From assembly GCA_001873945.1 (NCBI GenBank), contig MNYI01000149.1:1-5445 (forward strand): 5,445 nt of DNA, in the 5' to 3' direction. The DNA is from Candidatus Desantisbacteria bacterium CG2_30_40_21. Its GTDB lineage: Bacteria; UBA9089; CG2-30-40-21. Positions within the stretch are counted from its first letter, which is position 1. Every line of letters begins with the position of its first letter. The position numbers and the translations under genes are program-made. Below, piece after piece: positions 1-5,445 of this stretch. The notes beneath the pieces are model-generated. The model saw only the letters and a list, made by a program, of their open reading frames with translations. It did not search any database and was not told the origin of the DNA.

Positions 1-16
1 TCATAAACATTTCCTA

Positions 17-64
17 TCAATTCATCCACTTATCAACCCATCAACTATTCAACTTATCAACTTT
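17..64. repeat. Degenerate 8-bp tandem repeat, consensus TCAACTTA (six units)
   Basis: Read in steps of eight from base 17, the units are TCAATTCA, TCCACTTA, TCAACCCA, TCAACTAT, TCAACTTA and TCAACTTT. Every unit starts with TC and five of six start with TCAA. The exact 10-mer ACTTATCAAC occurs at 28-37 and 52-61, 24 bp (three units) apart. On the minus strand the unit reads TAAGTTGA. The tract lies about 70 bp beyond the stop codon of the large gene. No function is known to me. It is too short and spacer-free for a CRISPR array and is not a hairpin terminator. Confidence 0.75.
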
Positions 65-90
65 TTGTGTCTTCATGCCTTTGTGGTGAG
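64..90. repeat. Second 8-bp periodic tract (ACCACAAA-GGCATGAA-GACACAAA on the minus strand)
   Basis: Units on the plus strand are TTTGTGTC (64-71), TTCATGCC (72-79) and TTTGTGGT (80-87). On the minus strand this reads ACCACAAAGGCATGAAGACA followed by CAAAAAG. It resembles the 'accacaaaggcacaaagacac' intergenic strings I remember from many environmental bacterial genomes; that is recollection, not a search. It abuts the TCAACTTA tract with almost the same phase, so the two may form one composite element. It lies between 43 and 70 bp past the stop codon of the large gene. Confidence 0.6.
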
Positions 91-132
91 TAGTTACATA
101 GATTTTGCTTTTCTCACATGGATGATACGACC

Positions 133-3100
133 CTACTTTATCACCCCTATCTTCCCCCTTGCTATCCCTTGATCACATTTTATCAAATAGAAGTATATGC
201 CGGAGGCTACCATTTCCTTGCTATCGTTTCGTCCATCCCATTCAACGAATCTTTCCTGTCCATCGGTTTGTATTTCTTCAAATGTTTTCACCAGCTCACC
301 GGCTATATTGTAAACCCTGAAACTTAATCCTTTAACCTCTGGTGATGCCAGACAGGTAATTCGACAGAAAGGGGTTTGTCCCACAAGGAATGGATTTGGA
401 TATGCCTTGATCTGACGAAGTCCCCTGTCCTGAGCTATGGGTGGGATTAAATAATGAATGTCTACCTCTATTCTATCATAGAGCCGCATGGCGTTATTTA
501 ATAGAGAACATTGTCCGGGAAGGATAATCAAATTGTACTCTACAACCCCATTTGTTTTAGTTATTTTTTCCAACCTAACCATATCCGTCTGTTTGGGATA
601 CCACTCCTGAGTAGTGAAACTTCCCACATGGGTGTAAACAGATGAACATGGATTGGAGATAGCTAAGGATTCATCAAGGACAATGTCATGATATGCACTG
701 TCAGTAATGGTGATTGAGCCTATTTCTCTACCCGCAGCAATGGGGATAATCCCTCTCAACCTTGGGATAAGTGGTTTATCCACATCAGTTTGTGGCTGTT
801 TGCCAGGGATAGAATAATAGATAGTATGATCCGGCCCAATATACCTTTCATACTGGAGGTTTTCCACGATGATATGTTCCTTGTCCTTTTCAGATATTAC
901 CCTTATCATCGGGGTCTCAGGGGCAAGTGTTGGGGCAGGAAACCCGGTGATACTTGCTACCTTGTACATGGGTAATCCATAAAGGTTTGCCCCGAGCAAT
1001 ACCTTTTTATCTATTGCCTTCCCATCTGCATAAAGGGCTGAATTTTCCTGAATATACTTTAGCCTTGCCTTGTTAAAGGCATCACCCACACTATTTCCCT
1101 CTTCGGTAAGAAATGTAGCAAAATAAAGATTTAATGCCTCTGACCAGCCAAGCCCTTCCTTGTTTCCTATGCCAAAGGTAGTATTTCCAAGGTAGGCTGT
1201 TACTCCTTTAGATATCAAGGCTTGCGGTATTTCATATTCATTTGACCCAATAACTAATCCAGCGTGGCAACCAACTGAAAAGACAATTACCCCACTCAAA
1301 TCAGCGGTGGATGAGCCTATTTCGTCAGCCCAAACACCGCTGTTATCAGGAGAGCCGTAAAGGGTGTGATTTGCATGAACATTCAGACAGATGATGTCTG
1401 ATTTTTTGCTCAGAAGATTGCCTACCAGATCATCCCTTGTCCACTCATTTCCAATCAGTGATGAGTCTTGTGCCTCTGGATATTTATCTGTCAGGATATT
1501 ATTTATTTTGCTGGCAGAGTCCTGGGCAAAATCCGAGCCAGCGACAAATATTCCTTCTGGCTGCAATTGCGGACTCAACAGGTATGTGTCTATCGTTTGG
1601 ATAATCTCCTCTGGTGTCTCAATCAACCGACCAAGGCTATAATCAGGGGAATAAAACGGCTCTGTATTATCCATATCTTCATATATAGCATCGGTTAATA
1701 TCTTTGGCGCGGGGATATTGGCAGCTATTGTTGGTTTTGTTTGATATTGTGATTCATACCACCAGTTTTCACCCTTTTCCCAGAAGGCACTGCCAACACC
1801 TGTCTCTGAGCCAACCATATTCTGATAATTGTGTTCACCAAGACCTTGTATCCATTTATAGTGGTAGACATCATCATCTGCCCGATAATAGGGAATTATA
1901 TCATCATCTCCAACTATTACCAGATACTTGATTTCTGAATACCTTTTTGCCATATCCTCAACTATCCCATCAATAGTCTCAACTATTTTGTTTGCATATC
2001 TGGAGTTTGTTTTGTTTTTATCCCATTCCTCATATCGATTATGGATGCCTGCATATTGCTCTACATCCTGAATAATTCCATTTACCCCTGCACAATCAGC
2101 AAGTTCCCCAAGTTTTTTCATTAATCGAGAAACTCGAAACTCATTATAACGGTAATTCATCCTTTGTGTATTGATGAGAATAATCGTTTGATAATACGCA
2201 TAATCTGTGCTTAATTGAAAATCAACAGTTTGTGTTCCGGGCAGGACACGATAACCCTTGATCTGAGGAATGAATCCCTGTCTTGATGTCTCTATGGAAT
2301 ACTCGCCCTCAGGTATACCGAAGAGCTGATAACGACCTTCGCTATCTGTACTTGTTGCTATCACCAATTTATCCTGTTGCTTTAATTCTATTCTGAAACA
2401 AGGGTGGAAGGTATTCTCAACCGTAACCCTACCTATGATTGAACCGGGCTTGAGTACCTTAACCATCACATCAATCTTCTGATCTGTCCCGCCATCCTTG
2501 TCCTGCAAGATAAGAGTAATCTCATCCTTTCCTGTTTGATTTAGAATCGGGGTGATAGTCAACGATCCATTGACTATCACGGCTGTAAAGAGCTTAGTAT
2601 TGACAGATAATTCACCTACATGCCAGATTAAATCCGATGCCTCATCCTCAATATCGCTGCCATATCCATATAGTGGTATCTCAAGTCTGGTGTTTTTAAG
2701 GGTCTGGAAATTATTACAGGCAGTGCCGATAACAGGCGGATTATTCTCCACAGAAACCGTGCCACTAATAAACCAATCACTCGCAAAACCAAAGGTATTG
2801 GTATATCTCACCCTGAAGGTATAACTGCCCAGGGTAGCTGTCCCTGTCAGAGTAACCGTTGCCTGCCATTTGTTATTAACAAATGCTTCTTCCAATGCTG
2901 TCCATGTACCGCTTTCGTGTCTGTATTCCATTTCACAGATAAGGGCAGCCTCTGCATCCTCTGTATCTGTTCCGTGAGAGGTAATGATGATGGGCTTGGT
3001 TCTTAACACCTTGCCAGCTGACATGTCAAGGCTAATTGCCACAGGTTTGGTATTCCCAACACATACCCTGGGTGAGACGCTAACACTGCCAAACCCTCTG

Positions 3101-5445
3101 CCATCGCCAGGCATAACTGTAAAATACCACACATCACCTTGTCTCAGGGCTATTGAGGGAATAGTAAGCTGGACATCATACTCTGGAATATAGTTGCCAT
3201 TTTGGTACCAGTTAATAATACTTCCCTGCTCGAATTCCCCATCAATCTCATCTGTAAATGTATATGTGCCACTCAAGCTATCACCAAGTATCGGCTGCTG
3301 TGGCAGGATACTCAAATTTTTGGCTTGAGGCAGGGCATTGATGATAATCGGTCCTGTTTGTATCTCTGTTTCTGTCCACTCTTGACCATCAGTAGCAGAA
3401 AACTTATATGTTGGCTGGTCCCAGGTATTAAATTGATTGAATGTATACTCGTAAATCTCGCCATCTTCGTAGTTATTATTGTTATGCCACTGGGGACCAG
3501 TGGTTGCATGGCTCATCTGTGCCCCGTCATTTGAGCCAATGTAAATAAGAACGATCTCTGGCGGATGGTTATTTATATCCGTGTATTTTATCCGATAGGT
3601 AAAGGTAGCGTTTCTCACAGCCTCATCAACAGCTACGCCATCATCCACATACCCTAGCTCTTCTGTCCAGCCAAGAACAGGCGGGATATTGGTATCTGCA
3701 CCAATAATACATGCCCCATTCCCAGCTGCAAGGGTATTATTTTTGCCGGCTGCATCATAAAAGATTGTCCCACCAGAGGATTCATTAAAATGCCATAAGG
3801 CACGGGTTCGTTCGTCTGGTTCAAAGATATACTCAGGATGCTGCGGTAGGGGCACAGGGGGAATAAAATCTTCTGTATATCGAACAATGTCAGAAATCCT
3901 CACCTCATCTATATATCCATAAAATCCATTATTTTTATACTGTCCCACGCCGAGATAAAACGATTTTTCTCCGTTATAAAGCAAGCCTATATTGCAGGGG
4001 ACAGTGGACAGTTTTCCATTTATTCCGACCTTGACCAGATTATTATTGCCATCAAAAATGCCTGTTACGAAATTCCACTGATTCAGTTCCAGCCCATACT
4101 TGACAGCAGATACTGGGGTTCCCTGCGGGTTGTATACCCTGAATTTTGCACCCAATTGACCGTTTCCATCCATGCACAGGCTCAGGTCATAGGCATCATC
4201 ATAGACAATGTAGCTTTCATTTGTTCCCTTGGGCAATATCCATGCCTCAACTGTGATACACTCATCCTGTATTGCCCCCAGATCCAATGAATCCCGGTCA
4301 CCATTGCTCATGGTGTAGCAATCGGTGGTCAGGTTCAGCCAATTGCCACCGGCAGGGGAGGCAGAAATTGTAATGGTGGTAAATGTTGCTATTAATTGAT
4401 ACTGAGCAAAGACGGTGAATACACCCGGCTCTTTGGCAGCAGTAAAGCAGTTGCGGTTAAATACATTATCGCCGGTAGAGGTAAATATTGCAGAGTCTGT
4501 TATGTCCCAACTGTTGTTATAAGCATCTGTGGCTGTGGCATGATAGGGGACGCTCTCACCGGCAATAACAATTATATCCCTTGGTGAAATGGAAAGGCTT
4601 TGCGGGATTGCATGGTCAATGGTAACCCTGGCTGTTGTCTTTAATCCCATATATGAGGCAATAATGGTATGCGTGCCTTTCGTTATTCCTGTTAAAATAT
4701 TGCTATTAAATGAGCCGCCGGTTGTGGTAAATGTGGCTACAAAGGTTACTCCCCAGCGATTGCCATTAACATCAGTGGCAATAACCTCATAGGGGATGCT
4801 TTCACCGGCAGTAATGGACATATCCTCCGGGAAAAGATTCAGCAAAATAGGAAGCCCGGACTTGATAGTTATCGAGGCTGTTCCCTCTACCCCTTCATAG
4901 ACAGTCCTGATAATATGTGTGCCTGAGGCAGTACCGGTAAACAGGTTTTTATTAAACCTCCCGCCACTTGCTGCTATAAAGGTTGAAGAACCAGTCACAT
5001 CCCAGATATTACCATAAGCATCTGTGGCAACGGTGTAATAAAAAATACTTTCACCTGAAAAAATGGTGGCACTGCCCGGTGAGAGGTTCAGGAGGGATGG
5101 GTTTGTATGAATAACAGTTATTGTAGCAAAGGCAGGATTGCCCTTATATTCTGCATAGACAGAATATGTTCCGGCTATCATTCCCTTAAACACCTGATGA
5201 CTAACAAACATTCCACCGCCATTTGTAGTAATCGTTGCTTCATCCGTAACATTCCATGTATTGCCATAGCGATCTGTGGCTGTGGCGTGATACTCTATCT
5301 TTTCGCCGGCAATGATGGTTATTGTGCCGGGATCGAGGCTCAAGGAGGTAGAGGTGGCGTGGTTGATGGTTACTGTGGTTGTGGCTATATTGCCTTCATA
5401 TGTGGATTGGATAATATGCGTGCCGGCTATTGTACCCACAAATCT
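133..5445 (-). CDS. Giant modular surface/secreted protein with Ig-like repeats, LamG domain, gingipain-type C25 protease and FlgD-like C-terminus (5' partial)
   Basis: The frame is open from the right edge to a TAG stop at 133-135. The first GTG (5437-5439) is not the start: the two codons upstream (Arg-Phe) continue the frame, and this Val falls inside a motif also seen at about residue 168 (TGTASGTHII against VGTIAGTHII). Order: Ig-like repeats (about 1-358), LamG/ConA-like (366-528), mixed Ig/cadherin-like domains (586-998), carboxypeptidase-regulatory-like (999-1076), C25 protease (1080-1495), beta-rich linker (1496-1674), FlgD/sorting-like C-terminus (1675-1768). Such proteins are normally exported and either attached to the surface or released; the signal peptide would lie upstream. 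The likely role, inferred, is adhesion combined with proteolysis of extracellular protein, or processing of itself or other surface proteins. The substrate is unknown. No frameshift or internal stop is seen. No operon partner is visible. The family call is strong; the exact function is not known. Confidence 0.93.
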   Translation of the reverse strand, partial: RFVGTIAGTHIIQSTYEGNIATTTVTINHATSTSLSLDPGTITIIAGEKIEYHATATDRYGNTWNVTDEATITTNGGGMFVSHQVFKGMIAGTYSVYAEYKGNPAFATITVIHTNPSLLNLSPGSATIFSGESIFYYTVATDAYGNIWDVTGSSTFIAASGGRFNKNLFTGTASGTHIIRTVYEGVEGTASITIKSGLPILLNLFPEDMSITAGESIPYEVIATDVNGNRWGVTFVATFTTTGGSFNSNILTGITKGTHTIIASYMGLKTTARVTIDHAIPQSLSISPRDIIVIAGESVPYHATATDAYNNSWDITDSAIFTSTGDNVFNRNCFTAAKEPGVFTVFAQYQLIATFTTITISASPAGGNWLNLTTDCYTMSNGDRDSLDLGAIQDECITVEAWILPKGTNESYIVYDDAYDLSLCMDGNGQLGAKFRVYNPQGTPVSAVKYGLELNQWNFVTGIFDGNNNLVKVGINGKLSTVPCNIGLLYNGEKSFYLGVGQYKNNGFYGYIDEVRISDIVRYTEDFIPPVPLPQHPEYIFEPDERTRALWHFNESSGGTIFYDAAGKNNTLAAGNGACIIGADTNIPPVLGWTEELGYVDDGVAVDEAVRNATFTYRIKYTDINNHPPEIVLIYIGSNDGAQMSHATTGPQWHNNNNYEDGEIYEYTFNQFNTWDQPTYKFSATDGQEWTETEIQTGPIIINALPQAKNLSILPQQPILGDSLSGTYTFTDEIDGEFEQGSIINWYQNGNYIPEYDVQLTIPSIALRQGDVWYFTVMPGDGRGFGSVSVSPRVCVGNTKPVAISLDMSAGKVLRTKPIIITSHGTDTEDAEAALICEMEYRHESGTWTALEEAFVNNKWQATVTLTGTATLGSYTFRVRYTNTFGFASDWFISGTVSVENNPPVIGTACNNFQTLKNTRLEIPLYGYGSDIEDEASDLIWHVGELSVNTKLFTAVIVNGSLTITPILNQTGKDEITLILQDKDGGTDQKIDVMVKVLKPGSIIGRVTVENTFHPCFRIELKQQDKLVIATSTDSEGRYQLFGIPEGEYSIETSRQGFIPQIKGYRVLPGTQTVDFQLSTDYAYYQTIILINTQRMNYRYNEFRVSRLMKKLGELADCAGVNGIIQDVEQYAGIHNRYEEWDKNKTNSRYANKIVETIDGIVEDMAKRYSEIKYLVIVGDDDIIPYYRADDDVYHYKWIQGLGEHNYQNMVGSETGVGSAFWEKGENWWYESQYQTKPTIAANIPAPKILTDAIYEDMDNTEPFYSPDYSLGRLIETPEEIIQTIDTYLLSPQLQPEGIFVAGSDFAQDSASKINNILTDKYPEAQDSSLIGNEWTRDDLVGNLLSKKSDIICLNVHANHTLYGSPDNSGVWADEIGSSTADLSGVIVFSVGCHAGLVIGSNEYEIPQALISKGVTAYLGNTTFGIGNKEGLGWSEALNLYFATFLTEEGNSVGDAFNKARLKYIQENSALYADGKAIDKKVLLGANLYGLPMYKVASITGFPAPTLAPETPMIRVISEKDKEHIIVENLQYERYIGPDHTIYYSIPGKQPQTDVDKPLIPRLRGIIPIAAGREIGSITITDSAYHDIVLDESLAISNPCSSVYTHVGSFTTQEWYPKQTDMVRLEKITKTNGVVEYNLIILPGQCSLLNNAMRLYDRIEVDIHYLIPPIAQDRGLRQIKAYPNPFLVGQTPFCRITCLASPEVKGLSFRVYNIAGELVKTFEEIQTDGQERFVEWDGRNDSKEMVASGIYFYLIKCDQGIARGKIGVIK
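136..417 (-). other. C-terminal FlgD-Ig-like / type IX-sorting-like domain
   Basis: Residues 1675-1768 match the C-terminal module found on many large exported proteins: AYPNPF (1679-1684; YPNPF at 388-402), FRVYNIAGELVKTF (1707-1720), VEWDGRNDS (1732-1740; WDGR at 229-240), SGIYFYLIK (1746-1754) and a final GKIGVIK. In Bacteroidota similar C-termini are recognised by the type IX secretion system and removed at the surface. The same fold also occurs as the FlgD Ig-like domain in phyla where its role is less clear. The protein ends directly after the last strand, as expected for a sorting signal. Whether this organism has a type IX system cannot be judged from the window. Confidence 0.85.
418..954 (-). 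other. Unassigned beta-rich region between protease and C-terminal domain
   Basis: Residues 1496-1674 do not match a family I recognise. The region opens with a Pro-rich hinge (FPAPTLAPETP, 1500-1510) and then shows alternating hydrophobic patterns suggesting beta strands (MIRVI at 1511, IGSITITDSAY at 1573-1583, VEYNLIILPGQCSLL at 1633-1647, RIEVDIHYLIPP at 1656-1667). In gingipains an Ig-like domain packs directly behind the catalytic domain, and this stretch may play the same part; that is inference from position only. It holds two cysteines (1598 and 1644), which could pair if the protein is exported. Confidence 0.5.
955..2202 (-). other. Gingipain-type cysteine protease domain (peptidase family C25)
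   Basis: Residues 1080-1495 follow the C25 layout. An opening beta strand (QTIILIN, 1084-1090) is followed by YLVIVGDDDIIPYYR (1172-1186), the LTDAIYED element (1248-1255), SPDYSLGRLIETPEEI (1264-1279), a candidate catalytic His in CLNVHANH (His1355 at 1375-1377 or His1358 at 1366-1368) and the nucleophile Cys1391 (1267-1269) in FSVGCHAGL. Then come AYLGNTTFGIG (1415-1425) and a helix with a GNSVGDAFNKARLKYI-type ending (1448-1463). The fold is caspase/gingipain-like, and cleavage uses a Cys/His dyad. Gingipains cut after Arg or Lys, but specificity here cannot be predicted. The Trp/Tyr-rich stretch at 1195-1232 looks like an insertion before the LTD element. Both candidate catalytic residues are present, so the domain is probably active. 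Confidence 0.88.
2212..2445 (-). other. Carboxypeptidase-regulatory-like (CarboxypepD_reg/CNA-B-like) domain
   Basis: Residues 999-1076 start with GSIIGRVTVEN and continue through STDSEGRYQLFGIPEGEYSI (1030-1049), GFIPQ (1055-1059) and a final TVDFQL strand (1071-1076). This is the standard signature of the transthyretin-like carboxypeptidase regulatory domain: a Gly-x-Val opening strand, Thr-Asp-x-x-Gly-x-[YF]-x-[FL]-x-[GN]-[IV]-Pro-x-Gly-x-[YF] centre and a closing strand. It is a non-catalytic beta-sandwich often joined to extracellular enzymes. Here it sits directly before the protease domain and may position or stabilise it. Confidence 0.85.
2446..3684 (-). other. String of Ig-like and cadherin-like beta domains (residues 586-998)
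   Basis: Four successive segments begin at Pro-rich junctions. Residues 586-701 hold a domain with FTYRIKYTD at 613-621 and YKFSATDG at 678-685, a pattern of extracellular beta-sandwiches in environmental bacteria and archaea. Residues 702-798 are Ig-like (INWYQNGNY at 742-750, GDVWYFTVMPGDG at 768-780). Residues 799-898 are a further Ig/fibronectin-like unit (MEYRHESGTW at 837-846, GSYTFRVRYTN at 871-881). Residues 899-998 look cadherin-like (YGSDIEDEASDLIWHV at 926-941, LTITPILNQTGKDEITL at 960-976, QDKDGGTDQ at 979-987). The Asp/Glu-rich loops could bind calcium as in cadherin-type folds, but that is inference. The role is most likely a spacer or adhesive arm between the LamG domain and the protease. 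Domain borders are approximate. Confidence 0.7.
3685..4365 (-). other. LamG/concanavalin-A-like domain (residues 366-528) plus trailing ALWHFNE segment
   Basis: Residues 366-528 carry hallmarks of the LamG-type jelly-roll family: ITVEAW at 395-400, LNQWNFVTGIFDG at 452-464, a VGINGKL strand near 471, and YIDEVRISD at 509-517 followed by the usual Tyr-Thr-Glu-Asp-Phe-x-Pro-Pro exit. Members bind carbohydrate or protein ligands, or act as structural modules; the ligand cannot be read from sequence. After the domain comes TRALWHFNE (545-553) and a Tyr-Asp-Ala-Ala-Gly-Lys-Asn-Asn segment, resembling the opening strand that often precedes LamG domains (finding below). Residues 359-365, just upstream, are a short Ser/Ala/Gly/Pro linker from the last Ig-like repeat. 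Confidence 0.8.
4366..5445 (-). repeat. Tandem bacterial Ig-like (Big-type) repeats, four full and one partial
   Basis: Four complete repeats occupy 5110-5364, 4864-5109, 4618-4863 and 4366-4617 (82-85 residues each). The last third of a fifth lies at 5365-5445 and continues off the edge. Each has an [A/S]GE-x-[I/V]-x-Y core at residues 44, 128, 211 and 293, followed by ATD-x-x-x-N-x-W-x-[V/I]T, and ends with a beta-strand-like A-x-[V/I]TI or T-x-TI. Regular spacing of 82-84 residues supports tandem duplication. Proteins with such arrays use them as stalks or adhesive modules on the cell surface. No catalytic residue is expected here. The total number of repeats cannot be known because the array leaves the window. 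The Ig-like call rests on pattern and spacing, not a profile search. Confidence 0.85.

Noticed and set aside
17..90. CRISPR array or origin iterons
   Set aside because: Units are 8 bp with no spacers, which excludes CRISPR. There is no replication gene, DnaA-box cluster or AT-rich unwinding region to support an origin.
86..117. Inverted repeat GTGAG (86-90) / CTCAC (113-117) as a terminator
   Set aside because: The stem is only 5 bp with a 22-base loop and has no adjacent U-run on the minus strand, so it is not a credible intrinsic terminator.
1..132. Promoter elements in the intergenic stretch
   Set aside because: TTGATA-like and TATGTA-like words occur, but they arise from the repeat tract itself and no pair has convincing spacing.
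3202..3534. Plus-strand open frame of 110 codons, the longest on that strand
   Set aside because: It lies wholly opposite the well-supported Ig-like domain region of the large gene, its translation is Cys/Leu-rich without a recognisable domain, and it has no partner genes. The other plus-strand frames (for example 2552-2824 and 1391-1642) fail for the same reasons.
3654..3887. Minus-strand 77-codon frame overlapping the LamG tail region in another frame
   Set aside because: It overlaps the conserved TRALWHFNE region of the main frame and has no family features; it is an out-of-frame shadow, and the main frame shows no sign of a frameshift here.
4366..5445. PKD or fibronectin type III identity for the N-terminal repeats
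   Set aside because: The conserved [A/S]GE-x-[I/V]-x-Y and ATD-x-x-x-N-x-W pattern fits bacterial Ig-like repeats better than the PKD or Fn3 signatures. Exact Pfam family left open without a profile search.

Overview
The window is almost entirely one very long reading frame on the minus strand. It runs from a TAG stop at 133-135 to the right-hand edge (5445) without a break, so the 5' end of the gene (start codon, signal peptide, promoter) lies outside. The visible part encodes about 1,770 residues of a giant, modular, probably exported protein. In this answer residues are numbered from the GTG-encoded Val at 5437-5439 (residue 1). That is a convenience only, because the true N-terminus is not in the window.

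Layout in protein order (right to left on the DNA): the end of one Ig-like repeat and four complete bacterial Ig-like repeats of 82-85 residues (4366-5445); a LamG/concanavalin-A-like domain and its tail (3685-4365); a string of Ig-like or cadherin-like beta domains (2446-3684); a carboxypeptidase-regulatory-like beta-sandwich (2212-2445); a gingipain-type (peptidase family C25) cysteine protease domain with a plausible His/Cys dyad (955-2202); an unassigned, apparently beta-rich linker (418-954); and a C-terminal FlgD-Ig/type IX-sorting-like domain (136-417). The simplest reading is a cell-surface or secreted adhesin-protease: the N-terminal modules form a stalk and bind carbohydrate or protein, the C25 domain cleaves, and the C-terminal domain directs export or anchoring.

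Bases 1-132, downstream of the stop codon, hold no recognisable gene. They contain two adjacent degenerate tracts with an 8-bp period, one built on TCAACTTA and one that reads ACCACAAAGGC-like on the minus strand. I see no convincing terminator. A weak candidate start for a following minus-strand gene sits at the extreme left edge.

Organism: moderately AT-rich bacterial DNA. Large proteins combining Ig-like repeats, LamG, C25 and FlgD-like C-termini are typical of uncultivated or environmental bacteria (Bacteroidota/FCB relatives and candidate phyla of the Desantisbacteria, Omnitrophota or WOR-3 kind). This is inference from protein style; no marker gene is present. I see no RNA gene, insertion sequence, CRISPR array or defence system. 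The most unusual content is the domain architecture, the repeat history and the 3' intergenic repeat tract.
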